In this document: positions 5,787 to 7,967 of the stretch, in pieces
Layout of the letters: each line of letters starts with the position of its first letter
How positions within the stretch are numbered: position 1 is the stretch's first letter
Assembly: GCA_015904055.1 (NCBI GenBank)
Contig: JABMDE010000082.1
Coordinates: forward strand, 10,753-18,719
Reading direction: 5' to 3'
Source of the DNA: Nitrospira sp.
GTDB lineage: Bacteria; Nitrospirota; Nitrospiria; Nitrospirales; Nitrospiraceae
Length of the DNA stretch: 7,967 nt
Program-made: the position numbers and the translations under genes
Notes under the pieces: model-generated
The model's input: the letters and a program-made list of their open reading frames with translations, nothing else
Told to the model about the DNA's origin: nothing
Database searches by the model: none

Positions 5787-6725
5787 TCAAGCAGGCAAGA
5801 TGCCGCTGATGGCTGAGCGCTCCATCCGACCAGCCTCGACCCAATTCTGAAGCGCCTGCACATTTTCGATCAAGCGGGACTCTACTGCCGCATACTTGTC
5901 AACCGCTACCACCACCCGCCCTTGCATCACCAGCGTGAGAAAACTGTGCAACCCCATACAAAACGTCATCATTTGCGCCGCATTGACCTGCTGCGCAGCG
6001 GACCAGAGTTGAGCAACCTGCTCGACGATCGTGTGCATCTGTTCTGATGGCTGCCGGTCCCTTCCGGCTCCACTCTTGAGCCGGTTGATCTCTGCCGTAA
6101 CGGATGGAATCTGTTTCTGTACAGACTCAAGAAATACATCTTCACCGTCAGACCACCGCGCAAGGAATTCCTTAAGCGTCGTGATGTTGCACCGTTCACT
6201 TCCATCTTTTTTCACACCCTCGACCTGTGTAATGATCGTCTCAAGAAGGTTACGAGGATAGTTGCCTAACTGAACCTGCTGCTCCCGGAACCTATGTAGG
6301 ATGGTCAGCAATTCGCCCGAGGACAGGGTAACCGGGAGACCTTCGGCATGACCGGACACGGCTTTAGCCACACGCGCCACATCAGTCGCCCGAGTGAGCG
6401 CACTGTACATATGCCCTAATTGTTTGCAGAGTCCGACAAAATCATCCGTTGAGATTGTCCCGTTTGGATTTTCAACGGCCTCGGCAAAAGGCAACGCAGA
6501 ACAACTTGCCTGCTCAATTTCACGCAGACCGATGGTAGCCGCCGTCCCACCCATATTGATAATGCCGGATTTGATCGTGTGCGCGAGTGTCACATGGCGA
6601 TCAGGAGGAGGCCCCTGCTGCAATTCGTCCAGGGCCACATGAATTTGCTGAAGCCATTCATGAGCCTCTTGAACAAATGTCGTGATCGTCTCTTTGGGGG
6701 ACTCATCTTCCAGTTCGGCAGACAT
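5787..6725 (-). CDS. Hpt (histidine phosphotransfer) domain protein with a conserved C-terminal domain
   Basis: Probably relays phosphate between a histidine kinase and a receiver domain. In the 312 residues, about 10-80 fit an Hpt four-helix bundle: FVQEAHEWLQQIHVALDEL is the first helix and LAHTIKSGIINMGGTAATIG the second, with His49 as the likely phosphorylated residue and Lys52 and Gly54 in the usual places (compare AHTLKGSA in CheA). Residues about 135-312 are mostly helical and not recognised, ending in GRMERSAISGILPA. The whole protein aligns with the C-terminal 330 residues of the next gene's product, so one arose by duplication. No membrane segment or signal peptide is seen. The start ATG 6725 has AAGGA 9 nt upstream. 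It lies 63 nt after the receiver gene and 44 nt before the HD-GYP gene, all on one strand, so the three are probably co-transcribed. Confidence 0.82.
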   Translation of the reverse strand: MSAELEDESPKETITTFVQEAHEWLQQIHVALDELQQGPPPDRHVTLAHTIKSGIINMGGTAATIGLREIEQASCSALPFAEAVENPNGTISTDDFVGLCKQLGHMYSALTRATDVARVAKAVSGHAEGLPVTLSSGELLTILHRFREQQVQLGNYPRNLLETIITQVEGVKKDGSERCNITTLKEFLARWSDGEDVFLESVQKQIPSVTAEINRLKSGAGRDRQPSEQMHTIVEQVAQLWSAAQQVNAAQMMTFCMGLHSFLTLVMQGRVVVAVDKYAAVESRLIENVQALQNWVEAGRMERSAISGILPA

Positions 6726-6734
6726 TATTCTTCG

Positions 6735-6739
6735 TCCTT
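6735..6739 (-). promoter_or_regulatory. Ribosome binding site of the Hpt gene
   Basis: AAGGA on the minus strand, 9 nt before ATG 6725, supports this start. Confidence 0.65.
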
Positions 6740-6788
6740 CAGGATAGCGCGGGCCATCGAACGGATCCGGCCGGTTGCGGCAGCGCCG

Positions 6789-7967
6789 TCATATTCCTTT
6801 TCCCAATTGCGACGCCAATCCGGCAATCTCTCCGAGCTTGCGCACCATCTCTTCTAACCGCTTCGTGGCACTCACAGCCACTTGCTCAGTTTCCGATACC
6901 CGATTGGCGAGTACAGCATTCCGCTCCCGTTCTGCCTCCAAGAGCGCTTCGAGTTCTCCAACCCGTCTGGTTAGCTGTCCAACACTCTCGGCTTTTTCGG
7001 TCAGCTCTTTCATCCTTGCCTGAACCACGACCAACGATGCTTCTGCGGCTTTCGCCTTCTCATCACACTCGGCAGAACGTTGCATCTCATGCGCCAACAT
7101 GGCCTCAGTATTTTTACCATGCGCTGCCACGACTTCCAATTCAGTCAATTCGTGAACGAGTTGCGCCGCCGCCACACGTTCGGTGCTCAATTCCACTTCC
7201 AATTGCTCTACTCGGTTAGCCGTTTCTTGCAAAACAGCGACCTCCTGACGAGCCTTTGCCGACGACTCCTGTTCCACTCGCAGAGCCGCTTCGAGTTGAA
7301 ACACACGCGATGCCTGAACCTCGCTCGCCATCACCTTCATTTCAAGCTCGTTCACTAACCGGCGTTGCCCCTCCAGCAGCGCTTCAGTCTCCTTGGCTCG
7401 CCCAACCGCTGTTTCGAGATCGGCAATGCGCTTTGTCAAACTTTCAGCCCTGGCCCGCTCGCTCCGAAGCTGCTCTTCCGCCTCTCTAAGTCTGCTTGCT
7501 GCTTGCGGATCAGCAAGGCCCGGCGCATTGATCGGTTGAGTCTGTATCGGCTTATATCCCGACAGTGGCGCTACGGCTGGCGCTGGGGTCAAGGCTGGTG
7601 CCGGACGTAATCCGATTGTTGGTATCGGTGGGGGAGATTGAATCGGAGCTGCAGTTGGCTTGAACTCCTGTGGCGGCGCCACGGAAGTCTGCCGTTTGGC
7701 AAGCAACTCCATCACCTTATCCTTCAACGATGTACCTTGGAACGGCTTCTTCAGCACGCCATCGGCCCTACAAGACTCAGCCTGCTTCGTCACCTCGTCA
7801 TTCACAATGCCGGAAATAAGAAGCACTGGAATCGTTGCAATCGATGCATTGCCTCGAACAAATGCACACACCTCATAGCCGCTCTTATCGGGCATGATCA
7901 CATCGGACACAACCATATCCAGCCGGTCTTTTGCTAAACACGCAATGGCTTCCTCGCCGTTTGCGGC
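6789..7967 (-). CDS. Receiver (REC) protein with Pro-rich linker and long coiled coil; N-terminus cut by the window
   Basis: Response-regulator type protein. The frame is open to the window edge, and the 17 codons before the apparent Met at 7916 read as receiver sequence (EEAIACLAKDRLD), so that Met is internal. 392 residues are visible. The phospho-accepting Asp is in VVSDVIMP (codon 7902-7904, visible residue 22); the conserved Ser (LLISG, residue 52) and Lys (LKKPF, residue 74) are present, so the receiver should be active. The early acidic pair lies outside the window. A Pro/Ala-rich linker (about 95-150) follows, then a coiled coil of some 230 residues to the end, with the short motif R-[VI]-x-x-L-E recurring four times. 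There is no DNA-binding, GGDEF or kinase domain in the visible part, so output is probably through protein contact or oligomerisation. It is first of three same-strand genes with the Hpt and HD-GYP proteins, its likely partners. Confidence 0.85.
   Translation of the reverse strand, partial: AANGEEAIACLAKDRLDMVVSDVIMPDKSGYEVCAFVRGNASIATIPVLLISGIVNDEVTKQAESCRADGVLKKPFQGTSLKDKVMELLAKRQTSVAPPQEFKPTAAPIQSPPPIPTIGLRPAPALTPAPAVAPLSGYKPIQTQPINAPGLADPQAASRLREAEEQLRSERARAESLTKRIADLETAVGRAKETEALLEGQRRLVNELEMKVMASEVQASRVFQLEAALRVEQESSAKARQEVAVLQETANRVEQLEVELSTERVAAAQLVHELTELEVVAAHGKNTEAMLAHEMQRSAECDEKAKAAEASLVVVQARMKELTEKAESVGQLTRRVGELEALLEAERERNAVLANRVSETEQVAVSATKRLEEMVRKLGEIAGLASQLGKGI

Noticed and set aside
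5572..5850. Plus-strand ORF across the gap between the Hpt and HD-GYP genes
   Set aside because: It overlaps coding sequence at both ends on the other strand, has no ribosome site and resembles no protein family.

Overview
The window looks like a chromosomal segment from a Gram-negative bacterium. LpxD, a lipid A enzyme, implies an outer membrane with lipopolysaccharide. Base composition is moderately GC-rich, apart from one AT-rich gap. The overall flavour (KAS/ACP/LpxD set, HD-GYP and receiver proteins with long linkers) reminds me of Nitrospirota such as Nitrospira, but that is an inference from memory, not from a search. I see no tRNA, rRNA, CRISPR array, transposase or phage gene.

Left part (1-2716, + strand): three genes for acyl-chain and lipid A synthesis in one direction. 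They are the 3' part of a beta-ketoacyl-ACP synthase (FabF-like, catalytic Cys-His-His and Lys all visible), an acyl carrier protein with an unusual Lys/Ala/Pro repeat tail, and lpxD, which uses an acyl-ACP as donor. The ACP and lpxD genes are only 7 nt apart and probably translationally coupled. The KAS and ACP genes are separated by 141 nt holding two small hairpins.

Middle (2730-3633, - strand): a small four-helix membrane protein of unknown function, convergent with lpxD, and then about 380 nt without a gene. That gap holds an AT-rich tract next to three DnaA-box-like 9-mers, two of which form a perfect 8-bp inverted repeat.

Right part (3634-7967, - strand, transcribed right to left): a three-gene signalling group. 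First is a receiver (REC) protein with a Pro-rich linker and a long coiled coil, cut by the window end. Next is a 312-residue protein with an intact Hpt (histidine phosphotransfer) motif. Last is a 702-residue protein joining a degenerate HD-GYP domain to a second copy of the Hpt-protein architecture, in which the phospho-accepting His has become Gly. This looks like a duplicated phosphorelay/c-di-GMP module with one active and one decayed copy. It is the most interesting part of the window.
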